Positions 52,942 through 63,764 of a stretch of 64,000 nucleotides of DNA are shown here, piece after piece; the stretch's first letter is position 1, and every line of letters starts with the position of its first letter. Where the stretch lies: NCBI RefSeq assembly GCF_021462225.1, contig NC_061816.1:3381249-3445248 (forward strand), written 5' to 3'. Made by a program: the position numbers and the translations under genes. The notes under the pieces were generated by a model. The model did not search any database, was not told the DNA's origin, and saw only the letters and a list, made by a program, of their open reading frames with translations. This DNA is from Girardinichthys multiradiatus. Lineage: Eukaryota > Chordata > Actinopteri > Cyprinodontiformes > Goodeidae.

Positions 52942-53175
52942 CAGAAACCCTGGAAGAAAAGGCAGCTTTCGCAGCCTCTGGAGGGCAGAATTATCCGCAA
53001 CTCCGACAAGAAACGATCAAACAAACACAAGTCAACACCTGCATTTATCAACCTGCGCGCAAGAAGGAAGAAGGGACTGGGCTTCCGGTGTCATGTGACT
53101 ATATAGACTCACGTGAGCCACCGGTAGGTCACATGTGACCATGTTGTAATTAATTTCTCGACCTGCGCATGCGCA
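52942..53175 (-). promoter_or_regulatory. Promoter-like block with first-exon donor (right arm)
   Basis: Mirror of 49283-49510: NRF1 palindrome at 53164-53175, CACGTG at 53110-53115, TATATA at 53100-53105, an ETS-like CTTCCGG near 53082, and donor CTG|GTAAGT at 52942/52941. It reads minus, towards the GC-rich 52185-52884 region. The two promoter blocks therefore face each other across the 3.3-kb spacer. Confidence 0.5.
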
Positions 53176-53296
53176 AGAATGATCATTCAGTGTTTGAAGC
53201 ACCGCCTCTGGCGGTCAGTAGGGATGAAATAGAACTTGGTCACATCCTTATTTTCTCTGCACAGTTTGCGACAAAAATAAGAAGGTCCTGACGTTT

Positions 53297-53715
53297 AATT
53301 TTGACCATTATGACTTACAGCAAATTAAAACCCCAAAGTCAGTTTCCTAGAGTGTGAACATTTTATATAATATTTAAAAAGGGATTTTATGTTCAGAAAT
53401 TGTCAAATACCCGTGGGAAGGGGAGACTCTAACAAAAAACGCCTTCTGCCAAACCTTTGTATCTGGATGTCAAAGACTCTTTTCAGTTGAGAATAATTAA
53501 ATCTAGTTTTTGTCTATTTGTTTTTATTTTGAGCTGAGCAGAAGTGTTTTTTTTTTTTTTTTTTTGGTGGTTTTTTTTCACAAACAGAAATGTCCCTTTA
53601 ATCAAGCAGTGGCCCTCCTGAGGCAAAGTTCAGCGTCGTCCAACATGATAAACGGTGTTGTAACAAATTCAACACACACAAATGTGTATTGCTGACATTA
53701 TATTTTGAGTTTTCA
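53297..53715. other. Right-arm-specific block 1
   Basis: About 0.42 kb absent from the left arm, containing a poly(T) run at 53547-53565. It probably represents the body of a MITE that is internally deleted in the left arm. No gene. Confidence 0.4.
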
Positions 53716-54255
53716 TGAGCAATAAGCCCTAATCATCAAAATGAAGAAAAAAAAAAGCTTGAAATATATGTTTTTCTTACGCTCTCAATGCTGTTGTAAT
53801 TTATTAAGATGCACCTTTCAAGTTATGACGGAACCAAACCCATCACCAGGTTCTGTCGTGATGAATGAACCATATTTAAGGCTTGTTGGATCTAATTTAC
53901 TTGGCATTTGAAATTGTGCCAGTTTGGAGATTTTCTCACAATGTTGTCTAATCATCACAATGTTTGGCATAAAATTACAACTTGTCAGAAACCTCCTGTA
54001 AATGTTTAATTTACCTGGTCTGCATGTAATTCTTACATAAATTCATATTGTTTGCTCTGTTTAGGCTTGGTTTCAGTCAGAGGAGTTTTTGATCTATTCT
54101 GCATCTTTGTATCATTTATCAACAAATCAACAAATTGGACCTTTATACCATAGTTTAAGACTAGGATGTTATCAAAGTTTATGTAAATGTAGAAGACTAA
54201 TACTTTTGGCAATACAGTGTATGTTGTTAAAGTTAATCCATATGAACAACAGAAC

Positions 54256-56026
54256 TGCCAATAATCCATATAAATATGCAGGGAAAACACCTTTCAATGT
54301 TAGTTTTATTTTAAGCTAATCAGGGTAACTGTCAGTGCAAGAAAAGTGGTACATAAATAATTTTTATTATATTATTTTACACTTCATATCAAATAAATTT
54401 GTATAATTATCTTGTTTTGTCTTTTTGCCTATAAGTATTATATGAGCAAAGCAGCACATCTATGTCAAAATTCAGTTTAGGTACAGTACCTTGCCAAAGT
54501 ATTCATCTTCCCTTGAACCTCTAGTTTGTTACAGTACAACAACTGAAATGTATTTTACTGGGATTTTATCTGATAGACTAACACATAGTAATGAATTACT
54601 GAGCAGGTTATGTAAAGCTTTGCAAAGTGTGGCAAGTTTTGGTATTCAGCAATTTACCTCTTCCTCCTCAGGGTTAAAGGGTTTCTGAGGCAGTGTGTAG
54701 ACCCCCCAAAACCCCAACCCTACTAAGATTCAACATGTAAGTTGTTTCTTCCAATAAATCTTAGACTGGCTTCTTTTTATTTAATGAATGGTATAGTGTT
54801 TTATCCTATGACTTTTCAGTTAGATCAAACAGTTGATGTATGCACCTTAAAACATTCATTTTTATGTAATTATCAGTCTTCACATGAAGTCATGAGTCTT
54901 GAGCACTGTTTGTTTTTACAGATTCAGTCTACAGAGCGCTGAAGAGACATCATTCAAAGACGTCTCTGTCCTGTGCAGCTATAAGCCGAGATTCCCCGTG
55001 ATGCAAAGTGAAGAAGGATTCTGGTTTCAGTCCCTTCAGTTCCAGGGCCTCTCTGAGAAGGTCAGAAGTTTACAAGTTTATATTTAGAACCTTTTTACAT
55101 GTTTCAGAACTTAATAACAGCTCAGATAGATTTAACATCTTAATGCCTGATTCTATACCCAATTATATTAGAAATATGTTTTAGCCATCAATCAGTGGCT
55201 AAAATATTAGGTTAATATGAATATTGCACTAACACTTAGTGGGATTTTAGGTATAATGCCAATCAAAAACAGTGATAAGTGATAAAATAAATGTTCCAGT
55301 TTCAACTTGGTAGATTGTATTATTGATGCTGTAGTTCCTCAAGCAGGGCTTTGAAATTGAGTTACAAAGTCTTTTAACTAACCATTGCCTTTTAGTGTTT
55401 AAAATGCAGCTAAATACTGTAAATGTATTTTTACTGCACAGTCCTAGACACTGCTACCCATCTGTAAAAAGAAAATAGCCTATTAGTACATATGATTAGG
55501 TAATTATTTGAACTTCCTTATTGGCATCCTTTTTGCCATTTCCTTCCCTTTCTGCAGCTTTCATATATAAACCCTGCCCACTGCGGAAATATCAGTCATA
55601 AAATCATGATGATTAGATTATTGTATTTAAAATTGATGTAAAGGACTGAGGAATCGGGACAAGCCTGGAATTTCTATATAAAATAGTAGGAAGTCGGTTT
55701 AAGTTTCTGTGCTGCTGGAGCCTGTTTAACCTCCATCAATTAATCTTTGAGAGCAGCAGGCAATGCTATTTTCAGAAGAATAGCCACTAATATTAACATA
55801 AATTGGGTGTAGGGAAGAAATACCAACCAAATCCAATGACAGGGTTTGTTGTTGCCTCAGTTAGCTGCTATTTTAAACCAGCAATGGTACAACTCTGAAG
55901 GCTGTAGTATGAAGCAGGAGGGCTTACATTAGGTTTAACTGAGTCACAAAGCTTACTGAGGATTATGATCATGTAATGTGGAGGATTTCAGATAAACACG
56001 GGCAGATGTAAAAGCACTGCTGCTTG
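54256..56026. other. Right-arm-specific block 2 (1.77 kb), with MITE and exon-like piece
   Basis: It includes a Tc1-type MITE fragment at 54485-54610 (CAGTACCTTGCCAAAGTATT, GGGATTTTATCTGATAGACT) and an exon-like piece at 54922-55060. The remainder has no identifiable content. Confidence 0.5.
54922..55060 (+). pseudogene. Exon-like fragment of an unrecognised gene
   Basis: 139 nt between TGTTTTTACAG and GAGAAG|GTCAGA, open in the frame FSLQSAEETSFKDVSVLCSY, KPRFPVMQSEEGFWFQSLQF, QGLSEK. The composition and the flanking splice sites look like a true exon, phase 2 at its start and phase 0 at its end. The protein family is not recognised. It is on the plus strand, opposite to the NLR exons. Confidence 0.4.
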
Positions 56027-56205
56027 AACCATTGCTTACCACAGAAAACAGTGGCGTTGTCACAGTTTCATCCATCAGATCTAAATGTAATATTCACCAC
56101 GATTGATTTTATATGTAGCAGGGAGCTCAAAACAATCACTATACATTTTATTGTTCCCTTCTCAATGGTATGAATTATATTGTTTAACAATGTTATGAAA
56201 GCTCA

Positions 56206-56421
56206 TCAGAATGCAGTATTATCCTCACTATATTTAAAATGAGGTCTGTATTTATCTTCAGCAGCCTTTCTGCTGCTCCTCCTCTTCTCTTCATCCTCAC
56301 CTTCCAACACCTCCTCATCCCCCCACTGACTCTCTAAGCCTTCTGGGTAATCTGGACTCAGAACCTTCTGGATCTTCTTCAGCTCGTTCTTCACAAAAGT
56401 AACAATGTTGTCCTCCAGCAG
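56206..56421 (-). pseudogene. NLR exon 5: FISNA-start exon, truncated (right arm)
   Basis: The acceptor TTCTGTTCCAG is followed by LLEDNIVTFVKNELKKIQKV, LSPDYPEGLESQWGDEEVLE and GEDEEKRRSSRKAAEDKYRP, then a stop at 56206. The start is the canonical opening of the large FISNA-NACHT exon of fish NLRC3-like genes. That exon normally continues for over 1.5 kb with a P-loop; here it is lost after about 60 residues. It is in phase with exon 4 (ATG|CTG) and in the same orientation as exons 1-3, so a transcript reading exons 1-5 would be open to this stop and give a protein of about 206 residues without NACHT or LRRs. Confidence 0.75.
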
Positions 56422-56582
56422 CTGGAACAGAACAATATATGAAGGACACATCAGACTGAGATCATGGAGCCAAACATCAGGTCCATGTTGGACAGACTGA
56501 CAGTCCTCTGGTCTACAAAGTGCAGCATGGAGATGACTGTGAACAGAACCGATGGAGAAGTAGTTGTTGTACATGTACAGAC

Positions 56583-56661
56583 CATAAATATGGGGTCCAG
56601 CTGTGTTTGATGATGCTGGGCAGACGGACCACTGGGAACCTCTGAGTTCTGCTGGTCCACT
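56583..56661 (-). CDS. NLR exon 4 (QQNSEVPSG), right arm
   Basis: 79 nt, acceptor TTCCTCCACAG, donor ATG|GTCTGT. It is entered in phase 2 from exon 3, giving R-VDQQNSEVPSGPSAQHHQ then TQLDPIFM. It belongs to the NLRC3-like gene whose exons 1-3 lie at 58391-59878. The copy in the left arm is at 48002-48080. Confidence 0.7.
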
Positions 56662-57464
56662 CTGTGGAGGAACCAGGAAGCATTAGCTCACATTCTGTAG
56701 AACAACAAACAGACAAAGACAAAGGTCCATGTGGTGTCCTGCTCCAAAAGCTACGTGTCTTTTCCCATTCAGGGACAGCTGTCCCCAGAGGGGAAGTTCC
56801 TACCTGAGCAGAGTCTGAGTTGTCATGGTAACTGTGTTGAAACATGGCTGATTTCTCAGAGCTCTAAATGCTCAGTTGTTCCACTTGCTGATTACAAGAA
56901 CTTTAAACTGAACATCCAGAGGAACATGAAGCAGATTGTGGACCAGTGGTTCAGTTGTGGACATTTGAATTTCATTTCAATAAATGTTCTTGATCGGCTT
57001 CATTGTAAAATATTTTAGTAGATGTAGAATATTTGAACAGATGTTGTCTTTATTAAATTATTGAAGTCTTATGACAAACATTGTTTTTACTTTTGGTTTT
57101 AGATTATTTATTTTTATTCATATTTTTTATTCCACTTTTATTCATATAGATAAATCTAATTGTGACACTGAGTCTCATTTTCAAGAAATGTGTTTTAAAC
57201 AAACATATCAAATAATAATTATTATTATTATTATGATAAAATCACTTCAAATAAAAACAAAGATATAAATAAAACATTAAAAACAGGAAAATACATTCAG
57301 TGATTTTTCTAATGTCCTTAAAATGTGTTTCAAATCCTTCAGTTACATTAAGCTGCACAGCTCCAACTGCTGTTGTAGTTTGTTAGAAAATGAGTTTTTC
57401 CAACCTTTAGCATCCCTAACCCTAACCCTACTGAAGGAACAGTAAATCTAATACAAGTCTGTGA

Positions 57465-57725
57465 TCAGAGGCTGCAGCTGCTCTGTTTCAATGACTGACA
57501 GGAAGCTGGAGACACAGTTATTAAGCCAAGAACTGATCTGGAAATGAAAATATTCCAGTGCAACAGTCTGTGTGAGAACAATGAAGGCAAGTTAATCAGA
57601 CAGAACAAAGTCCAAAGGTAGATAAGAGGTTTACATCCTGAGATGAATCTGTGTGCTTCATGATGAACATCATCCAACATCTGCAGAGAGCTAACAGGAG
57701 GATTCATGTCCAGAAATAATGTTGC
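57465..57725 (-). mobile_element. LINE ORF2 C-terminal relic (right arm)
   Basis: Mirror of 46940-47200 (MLDDVHHEAHRFISGCKPL). It lies in what would be intron 3 of the NLR gene. Confidence 0.55.
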
Positions 57726-57859
57726 TGTGAGGTAAGAAAGTGGCTGCAACAACTCATTTATTTACTTTAAATGAAAATATTATAGAACTCGACTTTAGTA
57801 AATAAAGTTCAGGTATTTCTACAGGTGAATTATTTTATTTTTGCTCCATATTTTCACCA

Positions 57860-58390
57860 GCAGTAAAAAACCTGCCTTAAACATTTGTGCATTTCTAATT
57901 ATTTACAGTCTAACACTTAAACCTACGAGTTAAATATGATCAGATAAAAAGGGTTGGTTGTTAATTTGGTCATTTATCTTGTATTATCTGCCCTCCTTTA
58001 GTTCTTCACTTTAAAAGTCGTCTGATTCAACATATGAATTAAAACTGAGGGAGAAAAACATCAGAAGCACAAATTCAGGAACAAAACAATCCACTAGAGT
58101 CTGAACTGGGAACACACTTATTTTGTCATTGATTATTTCTTTAAAATGGTCAACCTGAATTATGTCTTCAGCTGGAATCAGCCTGACCCCTGCTGGACCA
58201 ACAGGTGAACTACAGACACTTAGAAACACCTCCAACAATGTTTACCCTGAACTCACTGGAGACTGAATTTGTGGAAAAGCTTCCAGCAAAAACAAACTGT
58301 TTCATAAATAGGAATAAAAATGTGTAATCAAAACATTTTAAAATGAATCAGTTCAGTTTCATACAGTTAAAACATTTAGACAGAGCTCAC
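57860..58390. other. Presumed intron 3 of the NLR gene
   Basis: Single-copy sequence outside the inverted duplication, AT-rich, no element recognised. Confidence 0.4.
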
Positions 58391-58504
58391 CTCTTTGCTG
58401 CTGAAGGTTGATCTGATTTCAAATGAATACCAAGAAACTTTGACCTGTCGCTCTTTAAGGACACACAGCTGGGTTCTGGTTCTGGTTTGAGGTTCTGTTG
58501 GATC
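58391..58504 (-). CDS. NLR exon 3 (EPEPSCVSLKSDRSK repeat unit)
   Basis: 114 nt, acceptor TTTTTCCTTCAG, donor AAAGAG|GTGAGC. Phase 2 in and out. It encodes IQQNLKPEPEPSCVSLKSDR then SKFLGIHLKSDQPSAAKR. It is a paralogous repeat of exon 2 (EPEPEASCMSLKSNRSKDEP). Such tandem 108-114-nt symmetrical exons are typical of teleost NLRC3-like N-termini and can expand without breaking the frame. Reading is clean, with no stops. Confidence 0.75.
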
Positions 58505-59597
58505 CTGAAGGAAAAACACTGAATTCAAACTTAGTCTAATAATGTATTTAAAGTTAAACCCTGAAGCTCAGAACTCTAAAGTGTCTCACAGTGGCTCTTG
58601 TTTGAAGAGGATCCAAATATTCCTGGTTTCACTGTAAAGCGTATATTAATGATGGATTAATAATTAGCTCTGATGATCATTAATAAGGGATGATGTTTTG
58701 GTTTGGTAGCAGGAACTGAACAATAATCAGAAAGTTTTTCTGTAGAACAGTGTTTGATGTGTTCTGATCTTCTATCCTGACAAACTTTCTTCCTTTGGAT
58801 CAGAGTCAGAACTGCTGATGGAGAAACAAGTTCATTTATCTTCTTGTCGTTTGTTTTACTTGTTCTAGTCTTAAACTGATGATGGAACCCCTTTAGAGCA
58901 GCAGCTTTATTCTCAGCTCATCATTTCTGAGCTTCTGGAAAGCTTTTTATGGTCATACAGGCCATGGTGGTGCATTCAAGGACCTTTCATGAATCAAGTA
59001 ATCCACACTAAATGTCCTCTAAAACATTGATCTTGTTCTCATCATCAGACTTCATCACAGCAGCACGTAGATGATATTGTATTGTTGATGACATTTAGTG
59101 GCTGCTGAAGGAGACTGTGGAGCAGTTTGCTGATAATAAGACTGATGATCATTTTGAATGAACACAAATGTACTTTAGAAGCTGTTGATTTCACTGATGT
59201 TTGCAGATAACAGTGAGAGATCATGTTTTCCATCAGATTTAGTTTGGATTATTTAGTTGACATCTAATCCTTGAATCAGCATCATGACTTGCCTACATGT
59301 GCAGTCACCTTAAGCTCTGCAGAAGCACCAACTCTGATGAACTAATGTGACACAAGGTGATACAGAATGATTCAACTGGATGGAAGAACAACTGATTTTA
59401 GCTCCAATATCATCTAACAAGATTATTTCATATCATCACAATAAAACAATGGTTTGATTATTTCCATGATTTAGCATCCATCACACACTGCTTCACATGT
59501 GAACACAGACATGTGTGAGAAAGAGTTGTTTTCTCATTAATATGTTGGAATGAAGTTGGTTTCAACTAATTAGTTTGAACATTTAGAAACAGCTCAC
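58505..59597. other. Presumed intron 2 of the NLR gene
   Basis: 1.1 kb of single-copy-like, AT-rich sequence; no exon-like or transposon protein signal. Confidence 0.4.
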
Positions 59598-59705
59598 CTG
59601 TTTGCAGCTGAACGTTGAGCTGATTTAAATAAAATAGGTTCATCCTTTGACCTGTTGCTCTTTAAGGACATACAGCTGGCTTCAGGTTCTGGTTCTGGTA
59701 GTTTC
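59598..59705 (-). CDS. NLR exon 2 (EPEPEASCMSLKSNRSK repeat unit)
   Basis: 108 nt, acceptor TATTCACAG, donor AACAG|GTGAGC. Phase 2 in and out. It encodes KLPEPEPEASCMSLKSNRSK then DEPILFKSAQRSAANR. It shares the pattern SCxSLKSxRSKxxxIxxKSxQxSAAxR with exon 3, so the two arose by exon duplication. Confidence 0.78.
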
Positions 59706-59789
59706 CTGTGAATAAAGATGGTTTGGTGATGTGAGAGCTGAGCTCTGACATGGAGAAGAGTCCTAGACAGTTAGAGATGGTGATCTGAC

Positions 59790-59878
59790 CTCTGAACTTT
59801 GCTCTGGTCCTCATGTTCTCCACACAGAGTGGTTTTAGAGGGAGGGACTCTGTCCTCTCTGTCCTCACACTGATCCAT
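59790..59878 (-). CDS. NLR exon 1, start of an NLRC3-like gene
   Basis: The ATG at 59878-59876 opens MDQCEDREDRVPPSKTTLCG then EHEDQSKVQ and leaves in phase 2 at a GAG|GTCAGA donor. This N-terminus (MDQCEDREExVPPSKTTLCGEHE) is highly characteristic of fish NLRC3-like cytosolic nucleotide-binding leucine-rich-repeat receptors, thought to act in innate immune sensing. Exons 1-5 read continuously through compatible phases, but no NACHT or LRR coding sequence occurs downstream in the window. The gene is therefore either 3'-truncated by the inverted duplication or relies on exons elsewhere. Upstream sequence to about 59950 would be 5'UTR. Confidence 0.8.
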
Positions 59879-60497
59879 GCTGCTCAGTTCACATCAGCTC
59901 ACACACATGGAGCTGCAGCCAAGAACACACATGATGAAGATAAATTTTCATTCACTGACACACACCTGTAGCTACAAATGAACAGTCTAGGTAGTTGTTG
60001 TTCCTCTATTCCAGAAACAAAGATTGTGACACTAAACCATATTTAACATTAATAATAGAAAGAACAGATTGTTGGACGTTTGTTAGAGATGAAAAGATTG
60101 TTTCAAGGAATGAAATTATTGCAGTTTGACTGTAAAGTGAAGGAGCTGCAGACTGAAACACTGCATGATGTGAAGATATTGATCAGTCAAACTTCTTCTG
60201 CTGCAGCTCCACAAAATGAAGCAGAACAAACTCTGAACATCCGGACCTGCTGGATTTCTCAGTCATCAAACTATACAGATGGATTATATGTTCCATTAAA
60301 GCTTCACACCATTTAATAACATGGAACATTTTAACAACGTTGATGTCATCTTATTTTGAAAGGATTGACAGGAAGCAGCTGTTCTGTGACTTTAAAGATG
60401 AAAATGAACGTTTGATTTAATGACCTGAAAACGAAGCTGTTAGTTTAGTGAAAAACAAACATCAGCTGCTCATCATGTTGACTGTTTCAGACAATTG
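59879..60497. other. Upstream of the NLR gene; no gene seen
   Basis: Presumed promoter and 5'UTR of the NLR on the minus strand. A 78-codon plus-strand ORF at 60080-60316 has no recognisable motif. Confidence 0.35.
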
Positions 60498-60777
60498 TAT
60501 TGAGTGCATAACTGTACATGATTATTTGAAGGTTAATGTTTTTTGTATTAAAAACACTTTTCTTTTATTGGTCGGATGAAATATGCTAATTTTGTGAGAT
60601 AGGAATTTTGGGTTTTCATGAGCTGTATGCCAAAATCATCCGTATGAAGACAATAAAAGACCTGAAATATTTCAGTTAGTGTGCAATGAATCTAAAATAT
60701 ATGAACATAAAATTTTCATGACATTATGGAAAATAATGAACTTTATCACAAAATGCTAATATTTTGAGAAGGACTTG
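60498..60777 (+). mobile_element. Tc1-like transposon, copy E: 3' end fragment
   Basis: It starts at the transposase stop region (TATTGAGTGCATAACTG) and runs to the outer end GAGAAGGACTTG, followed by TA at 60778. The rest of the element, including the transposase and the left inverted repeat, is missing. The break is sharp at the end of the coding region. Confidence 0.9.
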
Positions 60778-60779
60778 TA

Positions 60780-61990
60780 TTCAAGCGCTTCATCAAGTGC
60801 ACCTGTAAAATGAATCTTTTGCATTTTATCATGGTGCAGCTGGTACTATAACACCATAGAATGATTTTAAAGCACCTGTTTCTCACTAACACTTGCCTAC
60901 AAAATCTTTTACTCTCAGATTACTTCTCAGCACTGTTCTGCCTACTGGGATGGGTGGCGGTCTGCCTCCCCTTCTTGTTGTCAGTTTTCACTTAAGCTGA
61001 AAGTTCTGCCCTGTGCTTTTCAACAGGCCTCAGTATTATGGCTATGTCAGTTAAAGGCTGCTCTTGCTGTTTTTTAATTTATCCTTTGTTTTAATCTGTT
61101 TACCAACTGTGTGCACGCAGAGACTGAGAGGTCTCATTTGACACTATAATCTTTCTGCCATTTAGCAAGGCTTCCCATCTTTGGAGAATGTGTATTTTCT
61201 TATTTTATATTTTAATTAATAGTTCCTAATCAATAACTAACTGTTTATTATTATCTCACTTTAACTAATTATTATTATTATCTCATTTATTTTCAGAACA
61301 TAAAATATGTATGTGCATCCACCAGCTAACAGAATTTCTCCCCGGACCCTCAATTCCTCCCAGAAAACAGGCTTCTAGATGAAAAACCTAGTTTTCATCC
61401 GGTTTTCCGTTTGAGGTTCTAATCCCGGAGGTAAAAGAAGTTTTAGACTGTTGCTGGTAAAATGCCTAAAAATACAAATCAGAATTCCCTACAGCACAGG
61501 TTCGGTGGAGAGTAACTTTATGTTCACAATGCGAAGGTTTCGGGTTGTCTCACTGAGAGGGCTGCATGATCCTGCAGACACACTCACATGCACCAACACA
61601 CAGTCACTTATAGGCCTCAATCACCTAGACTAGGTTTTCCATATTTTGTGCATCATTTCTTTTTAGAGGTCTTCTTCTTTCTTTTTTTTTTTTTTTTAAT
61701 GGAGCCGACGCCTTTTGAATCTCCTTCAGAGAAATTTCAACAACCATCGAAACTCAAGACTCCTCTTCCTTTTACTCTTTTTACTGCGGACGCCAGGCCT
61801 CTCTGCCTGCGATATTCCTACACCAGGCCCATCTGCCTGCGTTTTACATAGTCTTTACTTTTTACCTCGTGCATTCAATCACACCTTCTGTTCGGGATCA
61901 CGTTGGTCCGCAGTCCAGAGTTGCACGGCCCATGGAGCGGTTACCTACACAGAATTCACTGTGAAGAATTTTAGGTCTGAATGCTGCATG
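60780..61990. other. Intergenic, no gene seen
   Basis: T-rich runs at 61680-61697 and ATTATT microsatellite near 61275. Several short overlapping ORFs without recognisable domains. Confidence 0.35.
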
Positions 61991-62420
61991 CATACTTAAC
62001 CCTCAGTCAGGCACCGGCTCCTCCGAACAGGGACACCTGTGATCCGGCTCGAGAGGACCAAAGAAATGTCAGAGTTAGACACACTGATGAACTCAGAGAA
62101 GGTATGCAATGAAGACACAAGCGAGTCAAAGTTATCTTGGCTGGCCAGGGAGAAACAGTCCATTCTCTCAGAGGAGATGCCCTGTGTCACAGACTTTTAT
62201 TAAAGAAAGAAAAAACACTCGTTACAGCATTGTGGGTGTGGCTACACACAGTTTCACAAACACAAGTCCTACTGAATAAAACTGGTTGTGTCCAGATACT
62301 GATACACCCCACACGTCCACATATGGCATCCAAGGACTCCAAGATTGGCTGGGATGCTTTCCTGAACTCCTCCACACATACACAAGTTCCTGCTCAGTCT
62401 ACATAACAACCACCCAAATG
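61990..62420 (-). other. LTR-like region, minus strand (weak)
   Basis: On the minus strand TTTCTTTAATAAAAGTCTGT (polyadenylation-like) is followed by TGACACAGGGCATCTCC and a GC-rich stretch to GGAGCCGGTGCCTGACTGAG. This looks like an R-U5 arrangement. No paired LTR, target duplication or internal genes were found, so the call is tentative. Confidence 0.25.
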
Positions 62421-62999
62421 CAACTCTAAGACAATAAGCCCTGTTCCAGGGGCTCGGTGTAACTTATCGGGTAATGAACGAAGAAGGTTGACGACCCTGG
62501 AGTGAACTACTGTTCTGGACTTCTCCAGAATGGAGTCTGTCTCTGCCTGTGGGCGTAGTTACACCAAAAAGCCTTCATGAGGTCCACAATATCAAGGCGC
62601 ATGACGTTGCCCGGTACGGCAGAGCCGGGGTCCCACCCTGGAGGCAGGGCTGAGGCAGAGAGTGCCTGGTGGCCGGGTTGCTGGCTGGGCCAAGCCCGAA
62701 AGAGAGACGCGAGGCCATCTCTCAGTGAGCCCACCACCTGCAGGGGGAACCGTGAGGGATCGGTGCAAAGAGGATCGGAGAGCGGACGAAGGTGGACACC
62801 TCGGCAACCCGATCTCCAGATGCTGAGACTGGCTCTAGGGACGTGGAATGTCACCTTGCTGGGGGGGAAGGAGCCGGAGCTTGTGCAGGAGGTCGAGAGA
62901 TATCGAATAGAAATAGTCAAGCTCGCCTTCACGCACAGCGTGGGCTCTGGAAAGCATCTCCTCGAGAGGGGCTGGACTCTTCTACTCTGGAGTGGCCCT

Positions 63000-63302
63000 G
63001 GGAGAGGCGGAGGGCTGGGTTGGGTTTGCTTGTGTCACCCAGCTAAGCCGCCTCGTGTTGGGGTTTACCCCGGTCGATGAGAGGGTCGCAACCATGAGCC
63101 TTTGGGTCGGGGATAGGTCTCTGACTGTCATTTCGGCCTATGGGCCCGCGGGGAGAGGCGGAGGGCTGGGATGGGTTTGCTTGTAACACCCCAGCTCAGC
63201 CGCCTCGTGTTGGGGTTTACCCCGGTGGATGAGAGGGTCGCAACCTTGTGCCTTCAGGTCGGGGATAGGTCTCTGACTGTCGTTTCGGCCTATGGGCTGA
63301 GC
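63000..63302 (+). repeat. 151-bp tandem duplication inside the RTE endonuclease
   Basis: 63000-63150 and 63151-63302 both begin GGGAGAGGCGGAGGGCTGGG and end in a CGGCCTATGGGC sequence. They differ at a few bases and one indel. The duplicated codons repeat the [16 protein letters not shown] segment, so the duplication also disrupts the endonuclease fold. Confidence 0.92.
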
Positions 63303-63764
63303 GGTGGTGTGGAGTACCCAGCCTTCTTGGAGTCCCTGTCGGGGTTGCTGCGTGGTGCCCCTCTTGTGGTTATCCTGCTGGGGGATTTCAACGCCCACGT
63401 GGGAAATGACAGTGACACCTGGAGGGGCGTGATTGGGAGGAATGGGCTCCCCGATCTGAACCCGAGTGGTGTTTTATTATTGAATTTCTGTGCTAGTCAT
63501 GGAATGTCCATGATGAACACCATGTTCAAACATAACGTCATTCATCAGTGCACTTGGCAACAGGACACCCTAGGCAGGAGGTCGATGATCGACTTTGTTG
63601 TCGTTTCATCAAGTCTTCAGCTCCATGTCTGGGACACTCGGGTGAAGAGAGGGACTTAGCTGTCCACTGATCACCACCTGGTGGTGAGTTGGATCCGCTG
63701 GAAGAGGAGAAAGCCGGACAGACTTGGCAGGCCCAAGTGATATTGAGGGTCTGCTGGGAATACA

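Larger units (their letters stand above)
52885..57859 (-). repeat. Right arm of the large inverted duplication
   Basis: Reverse-complement counterpart of 46804-49567. Two blocks have no partner in the left arm: about 53297-53715 and about 54256-56026. Near the larger insert the arm reads AACAACAGAAC then GAACCATTGC, whereas the left arm reads continuously GCAATGGTTCTGTTGTTGTTC. So either the right arm gained 1.77 kb or the left arm lost it through the short GGTTC/GTTC homology. Confidence 0.92.

Noticed and set aside
54033..54319. ORFs shared between 48579-48803 and 54089-54319
   Set aside because: They lie in MITE-derived sequence within the inverted duplication and carry no protein signal.
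46804..57859. Inverted duplication as the terminal inverted repeats of one giant DNA transposon
   Set aside because: The outer ends show no target-site duplication or terminal motif that I could identify, and no transposase other than the unrelated Tc1 copy lies inside; a rearrangement is simpler.
61990..62420. Second complete LTR retroelement
   Set aside because: Only a polyadenylation-like motif and GC-rich downstream part; no pair, target duplication or genes. Recorded as weak.
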